From Candidatus Bathycorpusculum hydrogenotrophicum (GTDB lineage: Archaea > Thermoproteota > Bathyarchaeia > Bathyarchaeales > Bathycorpusculaceae): a stretch of DNA of 32,814 nucleotides. The notes under the pieces are model-generated. The model was given only the letters and a program-made list of their open reading frames with translations, was not told the origin of the DNA and ran no database searches. The stretch covers positions 1 to 32,814 of the forward strand of contig WRCX01000016.1 of assembly GCA_009783705.1 (NCBI GenBank), given 5' to 3'. Made by a program: the position numbers and the translations under genes. Shown here piece by piece: positions 32,713-32,814 of the stretch (the first letter of the stretch is position 1; every line of letters begins with the position of its first letter).

Positions 32713-32814
32713 CCCACCCGAGTTATCTTACGACACACTACCTCACCACCCAAACTCTGCAAAACACCTTTCCAAAAATACCGCACCCACCCAACTAAAA
32801 ACATGGTCAAAATC

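Overview
The window looks like a chromosome segment of a mesophilic archaeon of moderately low GC, most likely in or near the Bathyarchaeia. That placement is inferred from gene content, not from a marker gene. Archaeal signs are a TrmB-family regulator, a short archaeal-type triosephosphate isomerase, a GH133-type debranching enzyme, a stand-alone XPF/ERCC4 nuclease, a family-4-like uracil-DNA glycosylase and a Pcc1-like small protein. Promoters have archaeal TATA boxes, often about 26 nt before a start codon (leaderless mRNAs), while operon-internal genes tend to carry Shine-Dalgarno (SD) motifs. No rRNA, tRNA, CRISPR array, integrase or intact transposase was seen.

Layout. 1-1012: the N-terminal part of a HEAT-like repeat protein (minus strand, running off the edge) and a small DUF4177-like protein. 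1282-7515: rnhB, then a TrmB-CBS fusion regulator, then a tight run of triosephosphate isomerase, a DUF89 protein and a glycogen debranching enzyme, a coherent carbohydrate module. 7673-9890: a membrane-anchored surface protein, the ERCC4 nuclease and a cytochrome b5-like protein. 10218-12523: an odd YL-repeat protein, a minus-strand group of small genes (Pcc1-like plus an SD-led 57-aa gene), the uracil-DNA glycosylase and a small secreted protein. 12857-15739: a membrane-anchored TIM-barrel protein and a protein with four CBS domains and a C-terminal domain resembling ribosome hibernation factors.

15740-19042 looks accessory: a Roc-COR GTPase with an Ala-rich N-terminal region, flanked by apparently decayed sequence. 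19043-30953 is a cell-surface glycan region: a gene of unknown function, a winged-helix protein, a DUF1616-like membrane protein, a PIG-L deacetylase, a WbqC-like protein, a DegT aminotransferase, a methyltransferase and a DPM-like glycosyltransferase; then two minus-strand genes (DUF4177-like and AlkD-like); then a Gfo/Idh oxidoreductase, a protein of unknown function and three GT2 glycosyltransferases. The oxidoreductase, aminotransferase and deacetylase could together make a modified amino sugar, which the GT2 enzymes would transfer to a lipid or protein carrier. A secreted GH5 cellulase-like enzyme closes the window on the minus strand.

Two whole-window patterns stand out. First, the + strand alternates between long G+T-rich and A+C-rich segments, often switching inside a gene through synonymous codon choice. 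Second, each of the four convergent gene junctions carries a short perfect or near-perfect hairpin.
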